The position numbers and the translations under genes are program-made. DNA of 64,000 nt from Myxococcales bacterium. GTDB lineage: Bacteria; Myxococcota_A; UBA9160; UBA4427. This document shows positions 28,388-35,495 of the stretch, piece after piece; the first letter of the stretch is position 1, and the number at the start of each line of letters is the position of its first letter. The stretch spans positions 223,383-287,382 of the forward strand of contig DUBZ01000061.1 of assembly GCA_012960035.1 (NCBI GenBank), written 5' to 3'. The notes under the pieces are model-generated. The model was not told where the DNA came from, made no database searches, and saw only the letters and a list, made by a program, of their open reading frames with translations.

Positions 28388-30361
28388 ATGGACGAAATGA
28401 GCAAGACCGATCGAGAGGGCGACACCGGGGAAGCCGGAATTGTCGACAACGATCCCGGGAGTGGGTTGACAAGATCGCGGCGTGGGCCGTGGATATTGGC
28501 GGGCGTTCTTCTTTGCCTCGGTCTGGTCGTGGCCGGCATTGCGGTCCTTCGAGAGTTTCCAAATGCAGCGGACGAAGAAGTCGTTCAGATCGCTGATGTT
28601 TCATCTGAGCGGCTGCTGGCCTTCGGGAGCGTCGTCGGACATGCCGCTGACTACGAAACCCACGCATGGCTCGGCCTGCCCTATGCGCGGCCGCCGCTGG
28701 CAGAACTGCGGTGGCGTGCGCCGCAATCTCCGGAAGCGTGGGCTGATACGTTTGATGCGCTGCGCTTCGGACCGCCCTGCGTCCAGCTAACCTCTAGACT
28801 TGGCGGCGTCCGGTCCGAAGATCCGGACGGATTCGCCGGTTCGGAAGATTGTCTCTATCTGAATGTCTGGGCCCCTCGTGCGGAGCCCGACCGAGTGGCC
28901 ACGGGCGATGATCGGCTGCCCGTGATGGTGTGGATTCACGGTGGCGGCAACCGGGTGGGGCATAGTGGATCCGCGATGTCTGATGGTGCTCGACTCGCGG
29001 GAACTGAAAACGTCGTTGTCGTTTCTTTTAATTACCGACTCGGCCCTTTGGGTTGGTTCTCCCATCCCGCATTTCGCGCGATGTCAACGAGCCCCGAAGA
29101 GGCTTCCGGGAATTTCGGAACTCTGGACCAGGTCCGCGCGCTGGAATGGGTGGCCGAGAATATTGAAGAATTCGGCGGTGACCCGCATAACATCACGATT
29201 TTCGGCGAATCAGCAGGAGGGCGAAATGTCCTGGCGTTGCTTCTTGTCGAGAAGGCTCGGAATCTTTTTCATCGCGCCATCGTACAGAGCGGTTCGACGG
29301 ACTCTGTCAGTCGGGCCGAAGCCGAGAACGAAATCGCGGCGAAGGTTCCCGGCCATCGGCATAGCAGTGCCGAAATTGTCGTGAGCCTGCTTCAGGAGGC
29401 GGGCGTCGTTCCGGATCGCGATGCGGCAGGGCGATACGCGGAGGCCCTGCCCGAAACCGATCTCGCTGAATTCCTTCGTGGACGGTCGGCCCGGGAGATT
29501 CTCGACGCATACCGAGACCCGGATCGTCGAGAGCGGCTCGACTTGCCTCAGCTGATTCGAGATGGCTCTCTGCTGCCCACCGGAGATTGGATTACCGAGT
29601 ATCGAGAAGGGCGGTTCAACGCCGTGCCGATCATGCTCGGGACCAATCGCGATGAGATGAAACTCTTTCTCTTTAGCGATGAAGATCACGTTCGTGAGCG
29701 ATTTGGGATGTTCTTTAGTGTGCGTGATCTTGATGACTATGAAAGAAGATCTCGCTACCACAGCGACCTCTGGACCGTACGCGGTGTCACCCGGCCAGCG
29801 TCGGCGATTTCGGATTCCGGAATGCAGGGCGTTTTTGCGTACCGCTTCGATTGGGATGAGTTGCCGCGGTTTTTAGGCGGCGACCTCGCGGTTCTGCTCG
29901 GCGCGGCACACGGATTCGAGATTCCCTTCGTCTTTGGAACCTTCGATCTGGGGTCTCCGATGCTGAATGGACTGATCTTCAACGATGAAAATGCAGAGAT
30001 GCGGGAAGCGCTCTCCGCGACGATGATGAGCTACTGGGCGGAGTTCGCGCGCCATGGACGACCGGGAAGAGGAAGTTCTGGCGATCAGCCGGCCTGGGAA
30101 GCGTGGACGCATCTGCAAAGCGATGACACCGAGATTGCGTCGATGCTGATTCTCGACGCGAAGAATGATGGTGGGATTCGACTGTCACAGTCGCGGTTGT
30201 CCAGGGACCACGTCATCGCGGCAGTCGACGCGGATCCCGCACTGGACCAGGATGAGAAATGCCAGCTCTTTCATGATCTATTCGCGAAGCGTCGCGACTG
30301 GAACTCAGAGTCCCTGCGTGGAATCGGCCGGCGTGGATGCGCAGATTTTATTGAGAAATGA
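28388..30361 (+). CDS. Membrane-anchored type B carboxylesterase
   Basis: Protein of 657 residues with a cytoplasmic tail, one membrane helix (about 34-54, PWILAGVLLCLGLVVAGIAV) and an alpha/beta-hydrolase fold of the cholinesterase/carboxylesterase type: GLPYARPPLAELRWRAPQ, the oxyanion block VMVWIHGGGN, SEDCLYLNVWAP and nucleophile motif TIFGESAGGRNVL. The acid is probably the Glu in GTNRDEMKLF, and the histidine is in AAHGFEIPFVFG. The single helix suggests an inner-membrane protein facing the periplasm. Its stop overlaps the hisE start by four bases. Substrate unknown. Confidence 0.87.
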   Translation: MDEMSKTDREGDTGEAGIVDNDPGSGLTRSRRGPWILAGVLLCLGLVVAGIAVLREFPNAADEEVVQIADVSSERLLAFGSVVGHAADYETHAWLGLPYARPPLAELRWRAPQSPEAWADTFDALRFGPPCVQLTSRLGGVRSEDPDGFAGSEDCLYLNVWAPRAEPDRVATGDDRLPVMVWIHGGGNRVGHSGSAMSDGARLAGTENVVVVSFNYRLGPLGWFSHPAFRAMSTSPEEASGNFGTLDQVRALEWVAENIEEFGGDPHNITIFGESAGGRNVLALLLVEKARNLFHRAIVQSGSTDSVSRAEAENEIAAKVPGHRHSSAEIVVSLLQEAGVVPDRDAAGRYAEALPETDLAEFLRGRSAREILDAYRDPDRRERLDLPQLIRDGSLLPTGDWITEYREGRFNAVPIMLGTNRDEMKLFLFSDEDHVRERFGMFFSVRDLDDYERRSRYHSDLWTVRGVTRPASAISDSGMQGVFAYRFDWDELPRFLGGDLAVLLGAAHGFEIPFVFGTFDLGSPMLNGLIFNDENAEMREALSATMMSYWAEFARHGRPGRGSSGDQPAWEAWTHLQSDDTEIASMLILDAKNDGGIRLSQSRLSRDHVIAAVDADPALDQDEKCQLFHDLFAKRRDWNSESLRGIGRRGCADFIEK

Positions 30362-30720
30362 ATCGAAACATGGAAATCCTCGATCGACTTTACGAGATCA
30401 TCACAGCGCGACGAGACGAGCGACCTTCCGGCAGCTACGTCGTGAGCCTGCTTGACGGCGGTTGGGACGAGATGGCGGCGAAGGTTCGCGAGGAAGCGGA
30501 AGAGGTGGCTCAGGCAGCCCGTGATGAAGGGGATGACGCGCTGGCCCACGAAGTGGCGGATCTGCTCTTTCATGTCTGGGTCATGATGGTTTCGAGGGGC
30601 GTGCCCCCGTCGGCTGTCTTTGCGAAACTCGAGGAGAGGTTCGGTGTCGGCGGTTTGGAGGAGAAGGCATCGCGCACGGGTGAACCTTCACAAGCACGCG
30701 GTCAGTCCCGATCGGACTAG
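30358..30720 (+). CDS. hisE: Phosphoribosyl-ATP pyrophosphatase
   Basis: Second enzyme of histidine synthesis, here a stand-alone HisE of 120 residues rather than a HisIE fusion. Conserved blocks are GSYVVSLLDGGWDEMAAKV, REEAEEVAQAARD and HEVADLLFHVWVMM, which form the all-alpha MazG-like active site with its acidic metal ligands. It overlaps the esterase stop (ATGA) and precedes hisG by 33 bases. A disordered hydrophilic tail follows residue 103. No other his genes are present. Confidence 0.93.
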   Translation: MNRNMEILDRLYEIITARRDERPSGSYVVSLLDGGWDEMAAKVREEAEEVAQAARDEGDDALAHEVADLLFHVWVMMVSRGVPPSAVFAKLEERFGVGGLEEKASRTGEPSQARGQSRSD

Positions 30721-30753
30721 CCGTCGCGCGCAGAAAGAGAGAGTTGATCGTTT

Positions 30754-31617
30754 ATGATTCCGAATGAAAGGCTTCGGATTGCCATTCCCTCGAAGGGCCG
30801 CCTCCGAGAGGCCGCCTTGTCGACGCTCGAGCGCGCTGGGCTCCAGTTTCGCGTTTCGGGTCGCCGGCTTTTTTCAGTCTGTACGGATACGGGAACGCGC
30901 ATCATCTTCACGAACACGGCGGATGTCCCCGTTCTGGTGGCGGAGGGTGTCGTCGATCTGGGTATCACCGGCAGCGATCAGGTCATCGAGAAGGGCGCGG
31001 AGGTCATCGAACATCGCCGCCTCGGTTTCGGGAAGTGTCGACTTTCGGTTGCCGTGCATAAAGACGCTCCCTACCGCACCGCTCAGGATCTGAAGGGCCG
31101 GGTGGTCGGAGCAAAGTTCGTTCGTCTGGCCCGTGAGTACTTCGAACGTCAAGGCGTCACCGGCGTTCGCGTGATCGAGATTCAGGGCGCAGTGGAAGTC
31201 ATGGTTCTGTTGGGCATGGTTGATGCGATCGTGGAGATCGTCGAGACCGGGAACAGTCTTGTCGAGAACGATCTCGTCGAAATCGATCGGGTACTCGAAG
31301 CCGAAGCCGTTCTAATCGGAACGAGCGAGCCCCGCGATCCAGCATTTTGCGACCAACTGATCCGCCGCATCGACGGCGTTCTTGCAGCGGCCCGATACAC
31401 GCTGCTCGAATTTAATTGCCCGGCCTCGAAGATTGATGAAGCCGTCGCGATTACACCTGGCTTTTCTTCTCCGACCATCGCCCATCTGCAGGACGAGTCC
31501 TGGCTATCTGTCAAAGTGCTTGTCGAGAAGGCGAAGACCCAGGGCGTGATCGACTCGCTTCAGCAGATTGGCTGCATTGCGATTCTCGAAAGCGAGCTGC
31601 GCCACGCGCGACTTTAG
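30754..31617 (+). CDS. hisG: ATP phosphoribosyltransferase (long form)
   Basis: First enzyme of histidine synthesis. 287 residues, the HisG-L form that carries its own C-terminal allosteric domain (about 215-287) and needs no HisZ. Signatures: LRIAIPSKGRLREAALSTLE, VDLGITGSDQVIEKGAEV, the PRPP loop VIEIQGAVEVMVLLGMVDAI, and the regulatory-domain ending with the acidic ILESELRH. It is 33 bases after hisE. Histidine feedback inhibition is expected from the long form. Confidence 0.95.
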   Translation: MIPNERLRIAIPSKGRLREAALSTLERAGLQFRVSGRRLFSVCTDTGTRIIFTNTADVPVLVAEGVVDLGITGSDQVIEKGAEVIEHRRLGFGKCRLSVAVHKDAPYRTAQDLKGRVVGAKFVRLAREYFERQGVTGVRVIEIQGAVEVMVLLGMVDAIVEIVETGNSLVENDLVEIDRVLEAEAVLIGTSEPRDPAFCDQLIRRIDGVLAAARYTLLEFNCPASKIDEAVAITPGFSSPTIAHLQDESWLSVKVLVEKAKTQGVIDSLQQIGCIAILESELRHARL

Positions 31618-31918
31618 ACAGTTGCGGACGCCGGCACCTGGTTGACCTCGATGGGACGCCTTTGAGACCGACACATTTTGTTGTTGTCTGATTTAATCCG
31701 AGAGACAGCGGTGTCGAAGAGGCTTCTTCCTGGGGATCTTTTCCGAGCGGGAAACAGCCCTTACTCAACAGGGTTAACACCGACCCCTTGTCGGTTTAAC
31801 CATTGAGTCCAACCTCTGCCTTTTGCCCCATTCAAAGATTTTTCGTCACGTACTTCACGAAATAGTCGATGAGAATGCCAGATCCAAGGGGTGGAAGTCT
31901 CTGCTGTGGAGACCGGAT
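31618..31918. other. Intergenic region between hisG and the receiver protein
   Basis: About 300 bases with no gene. An in-frame leftward extension of the receiver gene reaches 31823 but looks non-coding. The main content is the strong hairpin at 31772-31801, listed separately. Confidence 0.5.
31772..31801. promoter_or_regulatory. Strong inverted repeat downstream of hisG
   Basis: GGTTAA, a bulged C, ACCGAC, CCCTT loop, GTCGGT, TTAACC: twelve base pairs broken by one bulge. It lies 155 bases after the hisG stop and 117 before the next start. No T-tract follows, so it may be a factor-dependent terminator, an mRNA 3' end or a protein-binding palindrome. The structure is seen directly; the role is undecided. 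Confidence 0.55.
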
Positions 31919-32383
31919 ATGGCCAAAGTTCTCGTGATCGATGAGTGTTCAGAGTTCCGCGAATGGGCGACAGGTGAACTGCTGCGAAACGGCTTTTCCG
32001 TCATCGTAGCGCGAGATGGTCTGGCCGGGTTACAGCGCGCGGTGGAGGACGCGCCCGATTGGGTTCTGATCGACGCGGGCCTTTCGATTCAGGGCGGCGA
32101 AGAGATCTGTCGCCGTTTGCGTGGCGACGATTCGACGCGCGATCTTCGCATTGCGATTTGGTCGTCGCATTCGGATGAAGATCAGGAAATCGCAGCGCTT
32201 GCGGCGGGTGCGGATGTTTTTCTTTTACGGTCGAGGCAGACCGCGAACCTTGGCGAGCAGGGAAGGACCCTATTGGGTTCTCGCCTGCCCGCCGGGCTCT
32301 TTGCGATCGCGTTGGATCGAGGCGGCGACTCTGAACCCCCGCTGGAATCTTTCGCCTTGGCCAGTGCAGCGGGGCGTCGTTAG
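31919..32383 (+). CDS. Stand-alone receiver-domain protein
   Basis: About 154 residues from the ATG at 31919 (GGAG upstream). A CheY-like receiver: MAKVLVIDECSEFREWATGE (the second acidic position is Glu-Cys rather than the usual Asp-Asp), phosphoacceptor WVLIDAGLS, and LRIAIWSSHSDEDQEIA. The usual lysine after strand 5 is replaced (ADVFLLRSRQ). About 35 residues follow the fold with no DNA-binding domain. It could be a single-domain output or phosphate sink; no kinase is adjacent. It lies 55 bases before the M20 peptidase. Confidence 0.65.
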   Translation: MAKVLVIDECSEFREWATGELLRNGFSVIVARDGLAGLQRAVEDAPDWVLIDAGLSIQGGEEICRRLRGDDSTRDLRIAIWSSHSDEDQEIAALAAGADVFLLRSRQTANLGEQGRTLLGSRLPAGLFAIALDRGGDSEPPLESFALASAAGRR

Positions 32384-32437
32384 ACTCGGGCGATCTCTGC
32401 CGGGCCGGGAGCCCTGCGCCGATTGGAGTCTCAACCC

Positions 32438-33604
32438 GTGGCAGATCTGTCTCCGAGCATTCGATATCTACGCGACATGATCGCGATCCCCTCCGTGAAT
32501 CCGATGGGCCGAGACGATCTGCCCAGCGAGATCACAGGTGAACAGGCGATGGCGGAGCATGTAGCCCATGAGCTTTCGCGCCTGGGCATGGACGCCGCAT
32601 TGGTGGGCCGTGGGGGACGAACCAGCGTCGTTGCGGAAGCGACCGCTCAGGCAGGCGCACAAACATTATTGATCGCGAGTCATCTTGATACTGTGCCCGT
32701 CGATGGAATGGTGATTGACCCCTTCGATCCCGTGATCGAAGGGGATCATCTCCTGGGGCGCGGATCCTGCGATACCAAGGCGGGGATGGCCGCACTACTC
32801 GAAGCGCTCGATCGAGTTCTTGAACGCGGACGCCTGGGGCGCAACATCATCATCGTGGGAGAGGCCGATGAGGAATTGGGCAGCCAGGGTGTCGCGGACG
32901 TATTGGCCCATCTCGGCTCGCGGCGTCCCGACTGGGCACTGGCCACCGAGCCGACCGAGCTTCGCTTGATCAACGCCCATAAGGGCGTCGTCCATGCTCG
33001 TATCTGCGCGCGAGGCCGAGCCTGCCACAGTTCGAATCCGAGCAATGGCCAGAACGCGATCGTGTTATTGGCTCGTGCGATTCTATCGATCGAACAAAGT
33101 GCAAAGGTCTTCGCCCGGAAGCCACATCCAACGCTTGGGGCGGCGACTCTTTCGATCGGAATCGTTTCGGGGGGACAGGCGCCTAATATCGTGCCGGACG
33201 AGGCGCAGATCTGGGTCGATCGGCGGACGCTCCCCGGTGAGGATCCCGCGAGCGTTCGAGCGGAGATCGAGGCGAGCCTGGCCGAGGCCGGCGTCTCGGC
33301 CGAGGTCGTCGTGGAATCGTGTAGCGAGGAAAAGCCGCCACTGGAAACGCCTGTGGACTCCGTCGCGACGTGTGCCACAGCCGGTGCTCTCGAGTCCGTC
33401 GGTCTCTCTCCGGCATGTGGACATGTGGCTTTTGGGACGGATGCCGGCGTGTTTGCGCGCGCGGGAATACCCGGCGTCGTATTGGGGCCGGGATCGATCG
33501 ATGTCGCGCATACGTCGCGTGAATTCGTGCCAATCAGTGAAGTCGAGATCATGGTCCGCATCTTCGAACGCCTGCTTGAAGGCGAAGGACCCTCCGCGGT
33601 TTAA
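32438..33604 (+). CDS. M20-family metallopeptidase/deacylase (ArgE/DapE/CPG2-like)
   Basis: About 388 residues from GTG at 32438 with GGAG eight bases upstream; TTG at 32423 is the alternative. Zinc ligands and catalytic blocks: LLIASHLDTVPVDG, GRGSCDTKAGMAALL, IIIVGEADEELGSQG, ALATEPTELRLINAHKG, and the late ligand in SIDVAHTSREFVP. The dimerisation lid follows HKGVVHARI. The family hydrolyses N-acyl amino acids or dipeptides; ArgE-like N-acetylornithine deacetylase is plausible but not proven, as there are no arginine genes beside it. Confidence 0.87.
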   Translation: MADLSPSIRYLRDMIAIPSVNPMGRDDLPSEITGEQAMAEHVAHELSRLGMDAALVGRGGRTSVVAEATAQAGAQTLLIASHLDTVPVDGMVIDPFDPVIEGDHLLGRGSCDTKAGMAALLEALDRVLERGRLGRNIIIVGEADEELGSQGVADVLAHLGSRRPDWALATEPTELRLINAHKGVVHARICARGRACHSSNPSNGQNAIVLLARAILSIEQSAKVFARKPHPTLGAATLSIGIVSGGQAPNIVPDEAQIWVDRRTLPGEDPASVRAEIEASLAEAGVSAEVVVESCSEEKPPLETPVDSVATCATAGALESVGLSPACGHVAFGTDAGVFARAGIPGVVLGPGSIDVAHTSREFVPISEVEIMVRIFERLLEGEGPSAV

Positions 33605-33748
33605 AAGGGGCGCCTTCCTTGTGTTCGGGCGAGGGAGGCTCCGCAGCGGATCCACCGAGCCTATTGGCCCCCTCAAGCAGGCTGGGGGAAAAGCCGAAGT
33701 GGATGGAAGATCGGGCGCCCAGCCGCAGGGAAGCGCCGCGAGGAGTCC

Positions 33749-34429
33749 ATGACATCGAAAAGACTGTTGGGCTTACTCGGCATACTGATTTCGCTGGCGT
33801 TCTTGAATGGATGTGCGAATGGCCCGCCGGTGACACCGACGATGCTGGGTGAAGCGGCCCTTTCCCAGGGCGACTGGCGAACAGCCAAGACGCATTTTGC
33901 CGAGGCACTGCGTATCGATCCGAAGGCGGGGCGCGCCTGGCTCGGGCAAGCCCATGCGCAGTGGTTGGGACGCGATCCCGAGGGCTCACTTCGCAGTCTT
34001 TCGAGTCTGTCGAAAATCAATCGGAAGCTCTTCCTCTCCGAGGCGCGAAATGTTTACGTCGACTCGCTCGAGGGCGCGACAGAAGGCCGGCTGCGTCGGG
34101 ATCATTCGAAACTCGCGCTCGTGTCCGTTCGAACTCTGTCCAAGCTCGATCCGAATCGACGCGGACTCGCTTCCTTGTTGGGTCGTGTTCTGATCAGTGA
34201 GGCAGAGCGCTGGAAATGGGCAGGGGACAGTGAGAAGTCTCTTTCGTTTTATCGAGAAGCTTGTGTGGTCGTTCCCGATTCACTCGAGGGCTGGGTCGGT
34301 GCGGCAGAAATTCTTCTTAAAAAGGGAAATGGGCGAGAAGCGATGCGGCTTCTCGCGGCCGCGCGAGAACGTCATCCAACGGCTGGCTCGATTCGAACGC
34401 TGACGATTCAGGCGCTGAGTCTGCGTTAG
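33749..34429 (+). CDS. TPR lipoprotein
   Basis: Protein of 226 residues with a lipoprotein signal (LLGLLGILISLAFLNGC, lipobox LNGC) and helical repeats: LGEAALSQGDWRTAKTHFAE and LRIDPKAGRAWLGQAHAQWL form a clear TPR unit, with more degenerate repeats to residue 220 (SFYREACVVVPDSLEGWVG). Likely attached to a membrane facing the periplasm and acting as a scaffold. It resembles PilF/PilW-type pilotins only in general plan; the PilF repeat number is not matched clearly. It converges with the solute-binding protein gene. Confidence 0.65.
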   Translation: MTSKRLLGLLGILISLAFLNGCANGPPVTPTMLGEAALSQGDWRTAKTHFAEALRIDPKAGRAWLGQAHAQWLGRDPEGSLRSLSSLSKINRKLFLSEARNVYVDSLEGATEGRLRRDHSKLALVSVRTLSKLDPNRRGLASLLGRVLISEAERWKWAGDSEKSLSFYREACVVVPDSLEGWVGAAEILLKKGNGREAMRLLAAARERHPTAGSIRTLTIQALSLR

Positions 34430-34474
34430 TCCTCATGCTGGCGGCATCCGGAAATTGAACGCTGCCTTGGCGAA

Positions 34475-35368
34475 CTAGCGGAGTGTTACGCGAACCGGAA
34501 TCCAGCGATTTACGATCGGTTCGATGCGCCCCTCGCGTTTCCAATGAGAGAGTGTTGCATCGAGCAGCGCGTGGAGCTGCAGATCGTCGTGCCGCACGGC
34601 CCATGCGAGATGTTCTTCCGTGAGGAAATGGTAGAGCCCCTGTAAGTCTCTCGATGCGGGATCTCCGGCGAGCCGCCAGATGGTTGGCGCATCATGAATG
34701 AAGAAGTCGATCCTTGCCGCTCGGAGGCTTCGAATAGCGGAATTGACATCGTCGAATGCGAAACTGATTGCCCGTGGCAATTGCCTTGCAACGAACTCTT
34801 CGCCCGTTGATCCACGTTCGTAGCCGACTCGAACACCACTTCGGTAGATCGACCGTTTCCGGCCGAGTCGAATGAGCTCGCTCGACCGAATCAGGGCGAG
34901 CTGTCCGATTTTCATGTACGGGGCGGTGAACCGAATTCGTTTCGATCGCTCGGGCGTAATGGAGAGACCGCTCATGACGACGTCAATCTCGTCGGCTTCG
35001 AGTGCGTCGATGAGTTCCGAGAGTGGGTAGCTCGAAAAGACGGCTCGGCGACCCAGCGCATCGGCGATGGAATGAGCGAGGTCCGCCTCGATGCCGAGAA
35101 TTTCACCATCCTCTTCGAAGATGACGGGCGGATAGTTCGGTGCGACGCCGATTCGAAGGGGTTTTCGGTTGGCAAAGGCCAATCGTCCGTCGTGCGTCGC
35201 ACAACCAAAGACCATTGCAAGCAGGAGCAGCGAGACGATCCAGCGGACTTTGGTCGCGCGAGGGGCCAGGGGATTTCGGCCCTCGAGATCGTCATGGCGC
35301 CGAGAGCGGAGATCGGATCGCGCCTCTTGGCGACCCAGGCGTTCCAAGCTCCAATGTGCCTCTGTCAT
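34475..35368 (-). CDS. Family 3 extracellular solute-binding lipoprotein
   Basis: Protein of 297 residues; ATG at 35368 has GGAGGG upstream. A hydrophilic leader of about 40 residues precedes the hydrophobic segment WIVSLLLLAMVFGC with a lipobox-like end, so either the leader is real or an internal start is used. The mature part is a periplasmic binding protein of the amino-acid/MltF type: LRIGVAPNYPPVIFEEDG, GIEADLAHSIADALGR, DVVMSGLSITPERSKRIRFT. No transporter permease or ATPase is adjacent, so it may serve a distant ABC system or be a sensor-type protein. Confidence 0.75.
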   Translation of the reverse strand: MTEAHWSLERLGRQEARSDLRSRRHDDLEGRNPLAPRATKVRWIVSLLLLAMVFGCATHDGRLAFANRKPLRIGVAPNYPPVIFEEDGEILGIEADLAHSIADALGRRAVFSSYPLSELIDALEADEIDVVMSGLSITPERSKRIRFTAPYMKIGQLALIRSSELIRLGRKRSIYRSGVRVGYERGSTGEEFVARQLPRAISFAFDDVNSAIRSLRAARIDFFIHDAPTIWRLAGDPASRDLQGLYHFLTEEHLAWAVRHDDLQLHALLDATLSHWKREGRIEPIVNRWIPVRVTLR

Positions 35369-35495
35369 CGCACCCTCCCCACCGCTCTGCTCAAGCTAGT
35401 GTCTTGTAGTTGGATCCGCCAATTTCTATTTTGCGGCCTGCCATCGGCGAAGTGCGAATTCGTCGTCGACTGATTGTTCGAGAGGAAGACTGACC

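Noticed and set aside
33749..34429. PilF/PilW-type pilotin for the pilus system
   Set aside because: It is a TPR lipoprotein but has fewer clear repeats than PilF and lies far from the pilus operon; called only as TPR lipoprotein.
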